The notes: generated by a model not told the origin, from the letters alone. DNA of 64,000 nt from Isoetes taiwanensis (GCA_021234155.1 JAJEKV010000050.1:2983842-3047841), one strand, 5' to 3'. Counted from the first letter of the stretch, positions 27,938-39,720 are shown. A program made the numbers and translations.

Positions 27938-28441
27938 TCATGCGTTCCAAAGGTTACCCGGTATTACGGACCTATGACAAATATTCTTGATTATGTCATA
28001 TGAGATATTATAACCAAACAAAAAAATAAAATGGAGAGGATCCAACTTAGGATTAAGAAGAACTAGAAAGAAAAAAAAATTCAATCGTGCCTCCTCCTGC
28101 GACTCCATCTCCGTATAGATTTGCATATTATGGATAAAAAGAGGCGTTCCGGTGCTTTTGACATCTGTGTGGCCATTTTGCCTCCCGACAAATGATCCTG
28201 AGAAGCGGTGATCCTCTATCCCATTTACTTGACTTTGACTTTTTAGAAAGCGGATATCCCCTAATGGTCGAAGCGAAGTCATGATTAGCGGTTCAAAAGC
28301 CTTAGATTTGATTACCTGCAGCGCCTGGTCAGCAAATATACGCGCCGCGAAAATGGCATGCGTTGCTTCTTCATACTCTGGGAAAAAAGCTCCAAGAGTG
28401 GCTATGGCGATGGCCGAGCAAAACGGAGGATGAGCAGGCAA
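27938..28441 (-). pseudogene. Unidentified minus-strand coding-like segment
   Basis: A 167-codon open stretch. The N-terminal half (ATLGAFFPEYEEATHAIFAA) looks protein-like, and CTGCAG followed by GTAATC near residue 40 could be an exon end with a splice donor. The C-terminal half is low-complexity. It faintly recalls the segment after the membrane domain of ABCB-type transporters, but I do not claim that identity. A diverged copy lies at 31.94-32.54 kb, so it is carried by the repeat family. It could be a captured host gene fragment. Confidence 0.25.
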
Positions 28442-28560
28442 AAACTTAGAAAAGCGGGCATAAAAATAAACAAAGGTGCGCCATAGCCCGCTGCCTAGGG
28501 AAGAATGTAATTTGGATGTGAAACACTACGAACTACCGGCCCGGTTTTGCGATCCACCCG

Positions 28561-29560
28561 ATTATGCTAGGCATATCTTAGGCATATACACTGGATATAC
28601 CCACATACCCCACATATAAGCGAGGGTTTGCCTAGGGGGCAACCAAAAATTACACAACATTGCAAAGATATGTTAAACAAAGATTCAAGATGTCGGACCT
28701 TGGGGAGTTGCGAAATTTTTAGGGATTGAGTTAAAAAGGTCGAGTCAACAAGACCATGAGACATTTCGAAAAACCGATTGAGACCATGCTTAAAAATTTA
28801 AGATGGAGGAGTGCAATATTTGTAAAACACACCATGAGTTCAGTTGCAAATTTACGGTCAAATGTGTCCACTAATGTCGAAAAACAAAAGATGAATAATA
28901 CTTCATATAGATCTTTTGATAGGATGTTTATCTTATGTAGCCAATTGGCCTAAAATGGAACATATACCCCATTGTAAATATTTTGGCGGATACAATTGTG
29001 ATTTGCAGCCAAGGTCCTTTGGATGGCAAACAAAGGGTCTTAGGTATCTTAAGGAGCGGTGGATGTTGAGTCATTTTGCCCGGAGGATTTAATTTTAAAA
29101 TCATATTGTGATCTGATTGGGGGAGGTGATATAGATACTAGAAAGTCTCTACTTGGGCTATCTAATGTTGCTAGTTGGTGGGCCAATAGCTTGGAAGTGT
29201 AAACAAAGCTCAATAGCTTTGTCAAGTCTTTGAAGGCAGAATATCATTTGCCACGCTTTGTGTAAAGTTAAGTTGTCTGAAGGAAGGTTACTTCGAGAGA
29301 ACTTACCTGAGCCATGAACTATATTGTGATAACACAAGTTGCATTGCAATGTCAAAGGACCACAGTGTTGCATGAAGATCAAAAGCACATTGAGCTAAAT
29401 TACATTTTATTAGAAGTGGTAAGCAAAGGAATAGCAAAGGTTGACATATGTGGAGTACTTCAGTCCGACTTGCGGAACATATTGATAAAAGTTCTAGCGA
29501 AAGAAGATTTATGGAACTTCCGGGGAAATTCATCTGACATACAGGATATAACCACGAAGG
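28561..29560 (+). pseudogene. Copia RNase H region, copy 1
   Basis: Broken frames give WGVAKFLGIELK, GGDIDTRKS (the D-W-A-G-D...R-K-S-T RNase H signature), GPIAWKC and SSIALSS followed by AEYH, then YCDNTSCIA and KAH near the C-terminus. These are the conserved blocks of the copia RT thumb/RNase H. Frameshifts and stops are frequent. The region ends just before the polypurine tract. Confidence 0.8.
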
Positions 29561-29565
29561 GGAAT
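29553..29565 (+). other. Polypurine tract of the copia element
   Basis: GAAGGGGAAT immediately precedes the TG of the 3' LTR, the expected position of the plus-strand primer. Confidence 0.7.
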
Positions 29566-30509
29566 TGTTGAAATAGTCATGTTATATATATACAAGGGAA
29601 GATGGTCTTTGTATATTTTTTTGTTATGATCATGTTATAGTTCATATCTTTGAGACATTAGGTTACCTAATGTGATGAAAGTCTGAGATGGGTTAAGTGG
29701 TTAATGGTTAAGAACCATTGAGTTATGCACTTATAGGTTCATTGTGAACCTTTAAATATGTTAAATTAAATTATGTTGCCAAGGGCCTAATAATATGGAG
29801 GCAAAATTTGCATTTGAATAAGCATGTCGACCCATTCGGTTAGGGATGATCGAGGAGATGCGCCCCTTTATCGCGTGGGATCTTGCAAAATAAAACTAAG
29901 AAAAAGGAGGTATGATTGTTTTCGGTATTTGCGAGATGATTGAATGAATGATTAGTAATCATATGCTTGAGAATTTTATCCGGGGCCAAAAATTATATGA
30001 ATGGTACAAAGTGCTCTGATTATTTTAGCTCGTACTCAAATGAACAACTCTCATATGATTGTTTCAATGGTTAATTTTTTTTTTTTGAAGAGGCTGTGTC
30101 ATCAATATATTAAAAGAATGGTAATGTTACAAAGCAAATTGAGGAGGGAGAAGCGCCCCAAAGACGGCGATACCTCGACACTCCACATGAACTCGCGAAA
30201 AAGCTACCAAATCTTCTGGCGTACAAGCGGAGGCCATCACCCATCTACAACACCCAAAAGTCCATGCCAAATGGCAAACTTAAAACTCTACTAATCTCGG
30301 GGAACACTTGACTTTTGAAATAGCTTGCCAGAGTTGAGGAATCAAAAAGAGGCATTTCCTGTGAATCCCCCGAAAGATCCAACAAGCTGCCAGCGCTTCA
30401 ATGGTTAAATTTTTAATATGTAGTTTTTAGACTCATTTAGCTTATAAGAAGTTGATTTGAAACATTGTTATATGACTTGTATGAGCAATTGATCTATATA
30501 TTTTCTTCA
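29566..30509 (+). repeat. Copia 3' LTR, interrupted by a LINE end
   Basis: Starts TGTTGAAATAGTCATG and ends CTATATATTTTCTTCA. The length excluding the inserted 322 bases and 12-base duplication is about 610, close to the 625 of the 5' LTR. Both LTR copies carry many private indels, so the insertion is old, or the sequence is error-prone here. Confidence 0.85.
30075..30396 (-). mobile_element. Truncated LINE 3' end inserted in the copia LTR
   Basis: A 322-base insertion starting with a T run (poly-A on the minus strand), flanked by TTCAATGGTTAA at 30063-30074 and 30397-30408. The duplicated 12 bases are a target-site duplication, and the 5' LTR has the unoccupied site at about 22140. The minus strand is 3' UTR-like with a few in-frame codons upstream (FDSSTLASYF). 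This is a textbook 5'-truncated target-primed insertion. Confidence 0.88.
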
Positions 30510-31939
30510 AATTCAAAATAAGCTAAGCGCAACATGCCAACTACATGCTCTTATAACCTATATAAGATGCAAAGGCGTACAGGTACATCTTTGCTATAAC
30601 ATTAAAATTGATTCGACGAATAACAATCAATTCTAGCATATGTAATTATACTTCTATTTCTTCCTTCTTCTAGTTCATTGATAGACTCTTTTAGAATAGA
30701 AAAATTACAATATCTGGATGAAATGATTTGCTCATAAGTGCTCACTTGAATTTGCATTGCCAATTTACATCCCTCTAAACTCCACGAACTCGTAGATCTA
30801 AAGGGAAATAAAGAAAAATTCAGTGGCTTTATAATACAACACCAAGTAAGAACATCTATGTTGGCCGACATCTCTTGTAACCCATTTGATAAATATGCGT
30901 CATTGGTGCTTCTAAATTTTCGTTCATTTACATATCATGAAAAATACTTTCATCCTTGAGTTCATCCAACATGTAACATAAAATAACTAAGTATTTACAT
31001 AATGAACAGAATGGGCTCAAACTTGCAACATTTCTTGCTAGCAATTCTTAATCATTGTTACATCATTGCCAAATTTGGGGAATAATAAAAAGCTGTCTAA
31101 ATGGGCGGGTTAGAAGATGCGATGTCTTTGTGAAGATCTCATACCTGCCTTTGCACCCAAGCTTAAATTCACCTATTTGAATAAATCTTTTTATCCTTCC
31201 TTCCTTCCTTCCTTTTTATTATTTGGGATTCAAATACATGCTTGAAGGATAGATAGATATTATATCAATCTCCATGGGACAACAGCGGGATCATTGGATG
31301 AGGAACAATACATAGTGCATCTCACGGGTGGTTTTGAAGGAATGAAGCTTTTTGAGTCATTAATTATGGAAAATAATAAAACAGAGTTGAGATCATAGTG
31401 AATGATCATCAAAAGGGTGAGTTAAAGCCCTCAATTCAATGGTATATAACTAAAATTGCTTATAGTTTAAAACTTAAGCATGAGTATATTTCCATGCAAA
31501 GATATTTAGATTTACTCAAGATTGAAAAATGCCTTTGAAAATAGAGATTAGAGGCGATCACATAAAAGTAAGCAGATCGATTGCAATTTTGTTCCATCGG
31601 GGAAGTAAATCATGAAGCTTACGTAAACACTATGAGCCAAGAACACGAACAAAGCCCCGAGCAAAAAGAAAATTTGGAAACAAGCGAATTAGGAAGTCAT
31701 AGGTATCAAGGAAATTGGAAATAATCGCGAAATTGGGGAGCGAAGGATGGAATACGCCATTGTTTCCCAATTGACCTAACTTAATAAATAAGCCGGTTAC
31801 AAGTTACAAGTAGACATAGGATGGATCAGCATGGTACCACGCTAGCAATCTGCCACTGCCCTTATGATAAATAGTAACATTCTCATAAAATTTGAGCCCT
31901 GTTGATCTGTCATATTGGCACTATTGTTTTCTAAAAGCC
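30510..31939. other. Unassigned sequence between copia copies
   Basis: A minus-strand open stretch at 30602-30871 shows no clear family. A (CTTC)n run lies at 31196-31213. No LTR for the second copia copy was recognised here. Confidence 0.35.
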
Positions 31940-33150
31940 ATAACAAGATCAACTTAGGATTAGAAGAACTAAGAAAGAAAAAAAAAAATTCAATGTACAC
32001 TACCTCCTCTGCGACTCCCTCGCTATAAAGTTGCATATGGATAAAGGAAGTTGCTTTGACATCTGTGTGGCGATTTTGCCTCCCAAACCAAATGTCTGAG
32101 CGGTGATCCTCTATCCATTTGCGACTTTGACTTTTTAGAAACGGATATCTAATGAAGCTGATTGAGAATGCATGATTGCATATTCCCATTCCTTATACTT
32201 GGAATTTGATTACCCACAGCGGCACTTTGGTCCGGCAAAGATATCGCACTTGAAAATTCTTTGCATGCGTTGCTTCATACCTAGGAAAAAGCTCCAAAAG
32301 AGTGGCTATGGCGATCGAGCGAGGGCAAAACGGAGGGATAGGCAGGCAAAAACTTAGAGAAAAAGCGGGCATAAAAATAAACAAGGTCGCCATAATGCGC
32401 GCTACTTGAAGGAATGGAAATTTGGATAATAGAGAAGCACTACGAGGGCACCGACCAGGTTTTCTTGATCTGCGGTATATGCTAGGCATAAGGCATATAT
32501 ACGGATATACATACATAAGCGAGGGTTTTGCCCCACAGGCAGCAAAATACTGCAACATTGCAAGATATATTTAACAAAAGATTTCAAGATGTGGACCTTG
32601 GGGGAGTTAAATTTTTAGGGATTGAAGTTAAAAGGATGGAGTCAACAAGACCATGGTCCATTTCAGAGAAAACCAGATTGAGACCATGCCCAAAAAATTT
32701 AAAGATGGAGGTGCAATATTTGTAAAAACACTGCCGGTTCAGGGTTGCAAAATTCACGGTCAAATGTGTCCCATAATGTCAAAGAAAAGAGCAAAAGATG
32801 AATAATACTTCATATAGATCTTTTGATAGGATGTTTATCTTATGTATGGTTGTACAAGACGGACATATCTTACATTGTAAAATATTTTGTGGATACAATA
32901 ATGATACAGCCAAAAGTCCTTTGGATGGCGACAAGGGGGTCTTAGGTATCGCAAGGGGAGCGGTGGATGTTGGAATCACATTTTGCCCGCATGGGATTTA
33001 ATTTTAAAATCATATTGTGATGCAGTTGAGTGATATAGATACTAGAAAGTCTACTTGAGGGCTATCTAATATTTGCTTCATTGGTGGGCCAATAGCTTGG
33101 AAGTGTAAACAAAGCTTCAATAGCTTTGTCAAGTCTTTGAAGCCGAGAAT
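31940..33150 (+). mobile_element. Second copia RNase H copy with part of the foreign block
   Basis: 31940-32540 matches 28025-28560 (foreign block, e.g. TTAGGATTAGAAGAACTA, GACATCTGTGTGGC, TTTTTAGAAACGGATATC). 32560-33150 matches 28680-29250 (VDLGGVKFLGIEVKR, NTSYRSFDRMF, GDIDTRKS-type blocks). Homology ends inside the ...SSIALSS...AEY region at about 33150, so the copy is truncated. It lies 1.4 kb beyond the first element in the same orientation. Confidence 0.8.
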
Positions 33151-34163
33151 ATCGCGGTACCACACAATAAAGCGGATAAACATGAGGGTATGTTTCCTTT
33201 GAAAATTCCTTTGCCCCAAATAGTCTCTCTCTCTGAACTGTTTTGTATAGATTGTATTAACCTCCCTACAGCGATCAAGACCACATGTTATAATCCCGAT
33301 TACGTACGCGATAATTTCCTTAGTGATATTTTTGCGACCGGCATCATCAAGGTCTAGGTTAAGCGAAGACGGTTCCTCAGGATAATCTAGCATCAAGGTT
33401 TCAATGTTAGATAATGATTGTTTGAAGGAAGAGTTTGAAAAAAAACCATAAAAGCGAGAATAATTCCCAAGCTGTAAAAACCCCGATTATTATCATATGA
33501 GAGCCAAAACTTTTATACTTATGTCGCGATGGTGAGGCGTATGTCATAAATAACACGCCATTTAATCCATAAAGGAGAAGGTTATTGCCCTCCATGCAAA
33601 CATGGATTTCTATGCTTTCATTCCACACAAGCAATGAAGAGATGAATTTTTAAATTTAGGTGGGACGGGCCCGGGCTTTAAAAATCTGCATTTAAAATAA
33701 TAATTCGAGGAAGCTTGAAATCTTTGGGCAACTAAAAAAATATGATCAACATCTTCAATGCCATTTACAATCTGAGGAGGAAGAAAAGAACTTTTGTAAC
33801 ATGAGCATTAGCAAATTAGTAGGTGATACCTACAAAAAAGTCTCATGTTTGGAATACTTTTGTTATGGGCAAAAATAAAGTAGGTAATTTTAGGAACAAT
33901 TTAGAGTTCCACACATTTACGAAAAGAGTTCGGTTCTTAGCGAGGGAATATTCGATAAAGCGGGGCTTTAAACGGTTGATTGGTATTAGCCTTGTAGATA
34001 TTTCTTTGTCCTTGTGATATGCAATCGATCGAGTTGATAAAGCATTATCAGTTGGATGGATGCCTTAACAATATGTTTGAATAAAATCTTGTCGGGAGGA
34101 GGTACCATTGATAGCTAGCTTTAAATCTAGTCCAAGTATCCCATCTACCATTGGTTCAAATAT
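33151..34163. other. Unassigned sequence
   Basis: Minus-strand open stretches at 33010-33396 (its left part is antisense to the RNase H copy) and 33407-33634, and a plus-strand one at 33823-34017, have no recognisable family motifs. Confidence 0.35.
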
Positions 34164-34595
34164 CCTTTAGATTTTTTACACCAAAAGATGTCCATTTTTT
34201 GTTTTTGGGATGATTTATTTGCCAAAGGAATATTGTCATTTTGGCTAGAGATGGGTTCGAAAATGCTTCGTGTCATGATAGAGATTGATTGATGCTGCTT
34301 GTGAGAGTAAGCTTTTGAAGACTTTATTCAAAATTTAAAAGATTCTTCATAAAGGGGGAGAAAAAAAGTACTTGGTGGCTTAAGCATATTTGAAAATGAA
34401 GATGGCGAGAGAATGCATAATAGAGGGATGACCATCAATTGTGCTTTTTCCTAGCCGATAATGAATAAAAGTTAGTTAGGGGATTATTTTGACTCAGCAA
34501 GATTTTCAAAATATTTCCTTCTAAAGCATATCCATGTAAAGGTTTTTGCATCCAAGACCACCCTCCTTTTTACTTTGAGTAACATATTTCCAACT
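34164..34595 (-). mobile_element. Inverted LINE ORF2 fragment (post-RT region)
   Basis: The reverse complement matches 37088-37142 joined directly to 38146-38524 of the adjacent plus-strand LINE. On the minus strand it contains GGLGCKNL, then STIDGHPSIMHS and NPSLAKM...KKWTSFGVKNLKD-like sequence, with stops. It abuts the start of the plus-strand endonuclease at about 34590. Confidence 0.75.
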
Positions 34596-35546
34596 TGGAA
34601 TCTTAGGGGCATTAAAGGGCCTGTCAAGAGGAGAAGAGCAATCTCTCAAATTAGAGAATATCAAGCTGACATTATATTACTGCAAGAGCTTAGATTACCA
34701 AACTTTGAATGCTCTAATCTTGCTAATTGGATTGGTCCTGAATTTTCCTCCCTTTGGATTGATGCTACCTTGACCTCGAGTGGCCTTATTATTATTTGGA
34801 GAAACATTTCTCAAAGTCTGATTTACAACAGTCCTTGCAAAAGCTGGCATGCTGTCATCTTTAATTATAATGGCTCTCAATTTGGTATCCTAAACATATA
34901 TGCATCTACAATCTCAAAAGAAAGGGAAAAGCTTTTGGCTCCTCAATCATAATTCCATTTCTTGGATTCTAGCTGGTGATTTTAACAATACCCCTTCTTG
35001 GGATTTAAAGTTGGGCAAAAATCTAAACATGTCTAACACTGAGAAATTAAATTGGGACGATCTTCTTGATACATTTCTCTTTTCTCATATTCCTTCTTCA
35101 AATGCAAGATTTACCTGGTCCAATAAGCAAAAGGGAATTTCGAGAGTGTTCTGTGCTTTGGATAGATTTTATATAAGCAATCCAGCCATGGATTTTTGGG
35201 ATATGATGTGTTTCGGTGATGAGAGAACCTACGTTTGGATCATCAACCTCAATTCCTCGAAACAAAGCATCTTCTCTTCATTAAGAGATATGGTAATATT
35301 CCTTTCAAATTTAATTGTCCTCTGCTTAGCAATGCAAATTTTTGCAGAGATTTCAAAATCTTTTATGCCAGTCTCCCAAGAGTTAGGGTAGTCAATTCTA
35401 TGAAAGATTTCTATGCTAAAATCAAATCCTCTAAAACTTGGATTAAACAATGGTTTAGAAAAGATTGGGTTAAAAATTTGAAGAAGAAAAACTTGTTGGT
35501 ACAAATCACTGTCTACGGTAGAGTTAAGCTTCAATCGATCCTTTAA
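34575..35546 (+). pseudogene. LINE endonuclease domain, frameshifted
   Basis: Motifs in order: WNLRGIKGP, LLQELRLP, LIIIWRN, AGDFNNTP, RFTWSNKQ, LDRFYIS and (shifted frame) DHQPQFLETKH. These are the EEP endonuclease blocks including catalytic Glu and Asp/His. A stop at 34952 and a shift near 35235 break the reading frame. Confidence 0.8.
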
Positions 35547-36059
35547 ATCATACCTTCATTTTTTGAAAGTAATTTAGAGTGATCCAATCAAGTGCATTGA
35601 GGAATATGAGGCCAAAGGTGCAGCAATGGGATCAAAAATTAAATTCTTTTCCTCATGGATAATAGCAATTCAAAATTCTTTTTTTGCCAAAAGCGAACTT
35701 CTCAAGAGTCCAACTTTCTTTATTAAAATGATGGGATATTATTAAGTTCTTCTAAAGATATTAGGTACTTCTCCCAAATATTACATATATTTGCCTCTAA
35801 TTACGATGTTTTTGATGTGCGGCCGACCGCCTCCTGGGTTCATTGATACACTAAATACACGCACATAATATTGTTGATCCTTTATCATCTAACATTGAAT
35901 TACCTCCTTACGAAAATGGATAAAATCTACTTTATCGGTCTTGCCAAGGGAAAGGCAGGGTCCCTAATGGTCTCCCTCGAGATTCTTTCTCCATTTTTGG
36001 GAAGACATTAGAAATTACGATCTTACCTTAATGGTTCATGGTTTTGGCTTAATAACCAT

Positions 36060-36780
36060 CTTCACCCACACTTATTTCTTACGGGCTGATCTCTCTTATT
36101 CCCAAAGTTGGCGATCAAGCAGTGTTTTGGTGGTAGAAGGCCAATCTCATTGACTAATTCAACTTACAAAATCACGTTATGAAATTCTAATGAATCAGAA
36201 TCAAAAGGGCATTTGTGAGAAGAATATTCTTTGCATCAATCGCATTCCTTCCAAATGGAGGTTTATTTTGAATATTACATTCTTGGCGCAATGGAGGGTT
36301 TGTCTTGGGCTAGGATATCAATGTGTGTTCTTCTAGAAGCTTGATTTTCTAAAGCTAGCACGATAGCATTAGATGGGACTTCGACTTTTCCTAAGAAGGA
36401 AAGGTGGTATACCTTCAAAATCGTGTGATCTTATCATGGGTCTCAACTCACAGAGCTCAATGCATACATTGACCAATGGTTCCCACGGAAATTTCTTTTG
36501 GTTTGCATAAGGGTGTGAGACAAGGATGCCCTTTGGCTCTCCTTATCTCTTCATTATAGTGGTGAGCAACTTTCTAAAAGTCGTATGTATCATCAAAGCG
36601 GAGGGAATTTAAAAGGCCTTAATATGCCAGGACATAATGATAGCCGACTCATTGTTACAATATCTGAATGACTCTTTTAGCTTCCTCCATAATGATGCAA
36701 AAATATTGAATTCTTCATCAAGATCTTGAATGGATTTAGTCTGCCTCTAGATTTATCTCTCAATATGGCCAAGTGTTATC
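36060..36780 (+). pseudogene. LINE reverse transcriptase remnant
   Basis: Frames give GLISLIPKVGDQ, then NLQNHVMKF-like sequence, and later LHKGVRQGCPLALLIS, the conserved G-V-R-Q-G-C-P-L-S-P block of LINE RTs. The expected F-A-D-D catalytic motif is degenerate around 36640-36670. The sequence then gives an NGFSLPLDLSLNMAKCY segment matching the F-x-x-x-S-G-L-x-I-N-x-x-K-S block. Confidence 0.75.
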
Positions 36781-37142
36781 ATTGGTGCTAATGATCAATC
36801 TGATATCTTAGGTATTAGGTGTATCCAGTGGTGAATCAACTTCCTCCCCTACAGGATACCTTTGTATGGGCATTTCTATTAAAATCTTTTGGTCTCCAAT
36901 TTGTCTCAAGGATTAGAAGCTAAACAATTATAGGTTGTCTTTCAATTCGGGTGGAACAATTATTGGCTATTACGTGCTGTAAGTTCACATATTTACTTCT
37001 CATCTGCTTTGCTTGCCCCAAATGCATTTACACCGACCAAATAGAGAAAATTGTTGGGAGTTTTTATGGGGTAAAACACCACTTGGTCAGTTGGAAATAT
37101 GTTACTCAAAAAAATGGGGGTGGTCTTGGATGCAAAAACCTT

Positions 37143-38150
37143 CTCTTATTAAGTTTGCCCAATTAGTTTTGGTATTTGGGAGGGTCTTCACTTAATGGTG
37201 GGAACTAAGATTACGGTATTGTATTGTATTGGAAAATGGTATGTTTGTGCATGTTTGAGCTATGCCCAATTGTTTTGGGGGCAAGTTTCTATTTGTGTTA
37301 TATTTATTTAATTGAGTTCAGGTGTGAGGAAGGGAATGGGAAGTCTGTTTTTGGCTTCTCACATTTGTGTCCCACATGCCAATGGAAATTGGCCGGATGG
37401 TGTGTGTGAGTCGAAGAAGGGCCACGATCCGGTAGCTCCCATGCCACGGTTTTGGCTAGGCGTGTGCATAGCGAGGTCATCATAGGTTAGAAGCGGAGGC
37501 GTGTCGCGAATGGCCATTGGCGGAGAGGAAGCGTGACGGATCCGAGGGCGGTGAGGGGATTGTGGGCCGAGGTTATTCTTGATTATTTGGCAGGGCATCA
37601 AGTTATTTTCTTCCGATTATTTGCTTGGGTTATTTTCTTTACGTTATTTGGTTGGTGTATGTGTGTGTCCGAGAATCGCTTGGGACATCAAGTTGCAGTT
37701 TTCAAGTTTACGATGATGGTCGCCTTTAAAAGGCGGCAAAGGGGTTCTACATGGCACCGGCGCCTTGCAGTTTCCCCACCACGACCGGAGGATTTATGGC
37801 GAATATTGATGATGGCTTTTAATGTGGGAGAATGCGGATTATAATGATGAAAATGGGCTTTGCGGGCTGGAGTTCAATCCTCGACCCGAGGAGCTGAACC
37901 AGTTTTCTTTTTTTATCACGGTCGGTGCTTAGGGCCATTTATCAATTTTTATCCTTTACCTGTAATTAAATTCCGCTCCGCGTAATGGCAATGGTCATAT
38001 ATTTAATTAGCACCTTTGAAATTTGTATGGGTCCCGCGACACTGCAAAAAGAGAGGGCCCCTTCATCTGAAAAAGGAGGAATATTCCTTCCTGCTTGCCC
38101 CATTGCAAAATGAAAACATTGTTAAGTACAATTTCAATATGACAAGGGGA
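37143..38150. other. Interval of about 1 kb absent from the inverted LINE copy
   Basis: The inverted copy at 34.16-34.6 kb joins the flanks of this interval directly. The interval has a GC-richer part (37330-37870) with an open stretch at 37533-37844 that I cannot assign. It is either an insertion here or a deletion in the inverted copy. Confidence 0.5.
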
Positions 38151-38693
38151 TATGCTTTAGCGAGGGAAATATGTTTGGAAATCTTTCTTTGAGTCAAAAT
38201 AATCTGCAACTAAGTTTATTACATTTCTTTGGCTAAGCAAAGCACAATTGATGGTCATCCCTCTATTATTGTGCATTCTACTCCATCTTAAAACTTTCAA
38301 CATGCTTAAGCCCGGTGTTAATTCTTCTCTTATGAAGAATCTTTTAAATTCTTGGAATAAAGTCTTCAAAGCTTACTCTCACAGTGGCATCAATCAATCT
38401 CATCATGACACGAGCATTTTCTGGAATCCATCTCTAGCCAAAAATGACAATATTCCTTTGGCAACAAATCATCCCAAAACTTACAAAAAATGGACATCTT
38501 TTGGTGTAAAAAATCTAAAGGACTAATGACTTACCACTAGGCTGAAGACCCAGATGCAAGTGATGTATATCATTCAATTTTTCATCTAAATACTATAATG
38601 GTTATCATTGAGCGGCAAAAGATATGCCCTAGCACCTTGTTATAATTATTCACTTGTTCCAACTATGGGAAATAACAAGCTTATCGTGATCAG

Positions 38694-39720
38694 TTTTTTT
38701 TTTTTTTTTTTGATGAACTTGGACTTCTATTACTCAAAAGAATACAAAGATTACATGGGGGGACTCAAAGCCCAGTAGAAATAGTGCCCACTAGAGCAAA
38801 CTACCCATCACATACATAACACAATAAGGAGAGAATAAACATCACCAAAAGCACAATGGACTATGAATAAGTTTGAGTCTGAAAATAGCACTCCCAAATG
38901 ATACTCTCGACATCATCCTTTCAGGAAGAGCACTTATAAGCTTTGACAATACGATTACAAGCATCATTGAGACTTGAATAACTAGAAAAACTTGCCCTTT
39001 GAAGATGAAGAGATTCTGTCACTTCCAGATGGATTAGATGATCCAAGCAGATGCCAAATAGAAATTCCCCTTTTTCAGCCTGTCCCAAGAGGTGGGATAG
39101 ACTGGCAATAGGTCCTATTCAAATCACAATGAAAAAGGCCCAAACACCACTGCCAATCAAGCCGAACATGTTGACACAAGAAGAAGCAGTTCTCAATTGT
39201 CTCATCTCTTTGCATGCAGAGAGGGCAGATCATAGAGACATCTAGATGAAATCTATGAACATCAGTATTTACGTGCATAGATCTATGAGTGATCTGCCAC
39301 CATAAGATAGATAGCTATGGAGCAATTTATCCCATACCCATCGCCAAACTTCTTTTCAATGAGGTTCAGAGATAATTAAAGGCCATTTTGGCCATAAAGG
39401 CAGCACTTTAAGATGAAGAGGACAATATACATTGAATGCACAAGTTGCTCCTTGACATTGCCATGAACCATCCAAAACTGCGGAGCCCCCCTCTTTTGGA
39501 TCTAAAGGAAGAACAAAAACTACTTTTTGTCAAGTGACAGGGTCCCAACGGAGGAGGAGAAACTTCAATTTGAACTCATTGCAACTCAACAACTTTGATT
39601 ACAAATGTCTTGTGAACCAATATTAATGGGAAGACCATGCAAGATGCCTTCCTGCACTGCAAGAGAGAATACCTGAGAGAGGATCTCTGACACAATAACG
39701 GACACACAATTACTTTAAAT
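38694..39720 (-). mobile_element. LINE fragment (minus strand) with zinc-binding end
   Basis: Starts on the plus strand with a T run (38696-38713), i.e. a poly(A) tail on the minus strand after ...TTCATC. The minus-strand open stretch 39075-39278 has ICPLCMQRDETIENCFFLC, the C-x2-C...H/N-x4-C pattern of the LINE zinc-binding domain. Upstream minus-strand sequence to about 39720 is degenerate and could be the RT/post-RT region. Confidence 0.65.

Larger units (their letters stand above)
25251..28560. other. Foreign block between copia RT and RNase H
   Basis: About 3.3 kb that does not read as copia on the plus strand. It contains a four-unit tandem repeat (26069-26410), a possible tRNA-like/SINE remnant (25598-25672), and minus-strand open stretches at 26469-26663, 27301-27564 and 27938-28441. 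The last 540 bases are shared with a second locus at about 31.94-32.54 kb, again directly before an RNase H segment, so the block belonged to the element before it was copied. Its origin is unknown. Confidence 0.5.
21624..30509 (+). mobile_element. Ty1-copia LTR retrotransposon, complete ends but decayed
   Basis: Two LTRs in direct orientation bracket a primer-binding site, integrase, reverse transcriptase, RNase H and polypurine tract, in the copia order (integrase before RT). The LTRs match over their length despite many indels. The coding region is riddled with stops and frameshifts, so the element is dead. Two secondary events are visible: a block of about 3.3 kb of unrelated sequence separates RT from RNase H, and a 322-bp LINE end sits in the 3' LTR. 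No target-site duplication is recognisable (AGATA on the left, AATTC on the right). Confidence 0.85.
34575..38680 (+). mobile_element. LINE (L1-type) with endonuclease and RT remnants
   Basis: A plus-strand LINE related to the one at 2.6 kb. Order: endonuclease (34.58-35.4 kb), linker (35.4-36.0), RT blocks (36.06-36.75), post-RT W-K-x-V...GGLG (37.08-37.14), about 1 kb of unassigned sequence (37.15-38.15), then further post-RT sequence (38.15-38.68). There is no recognisable zinc-binding end or poly(A); the 3' side runs into a minus-strand LINE at 38.69 kb. All frames are broken. Confidence 0.75.
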
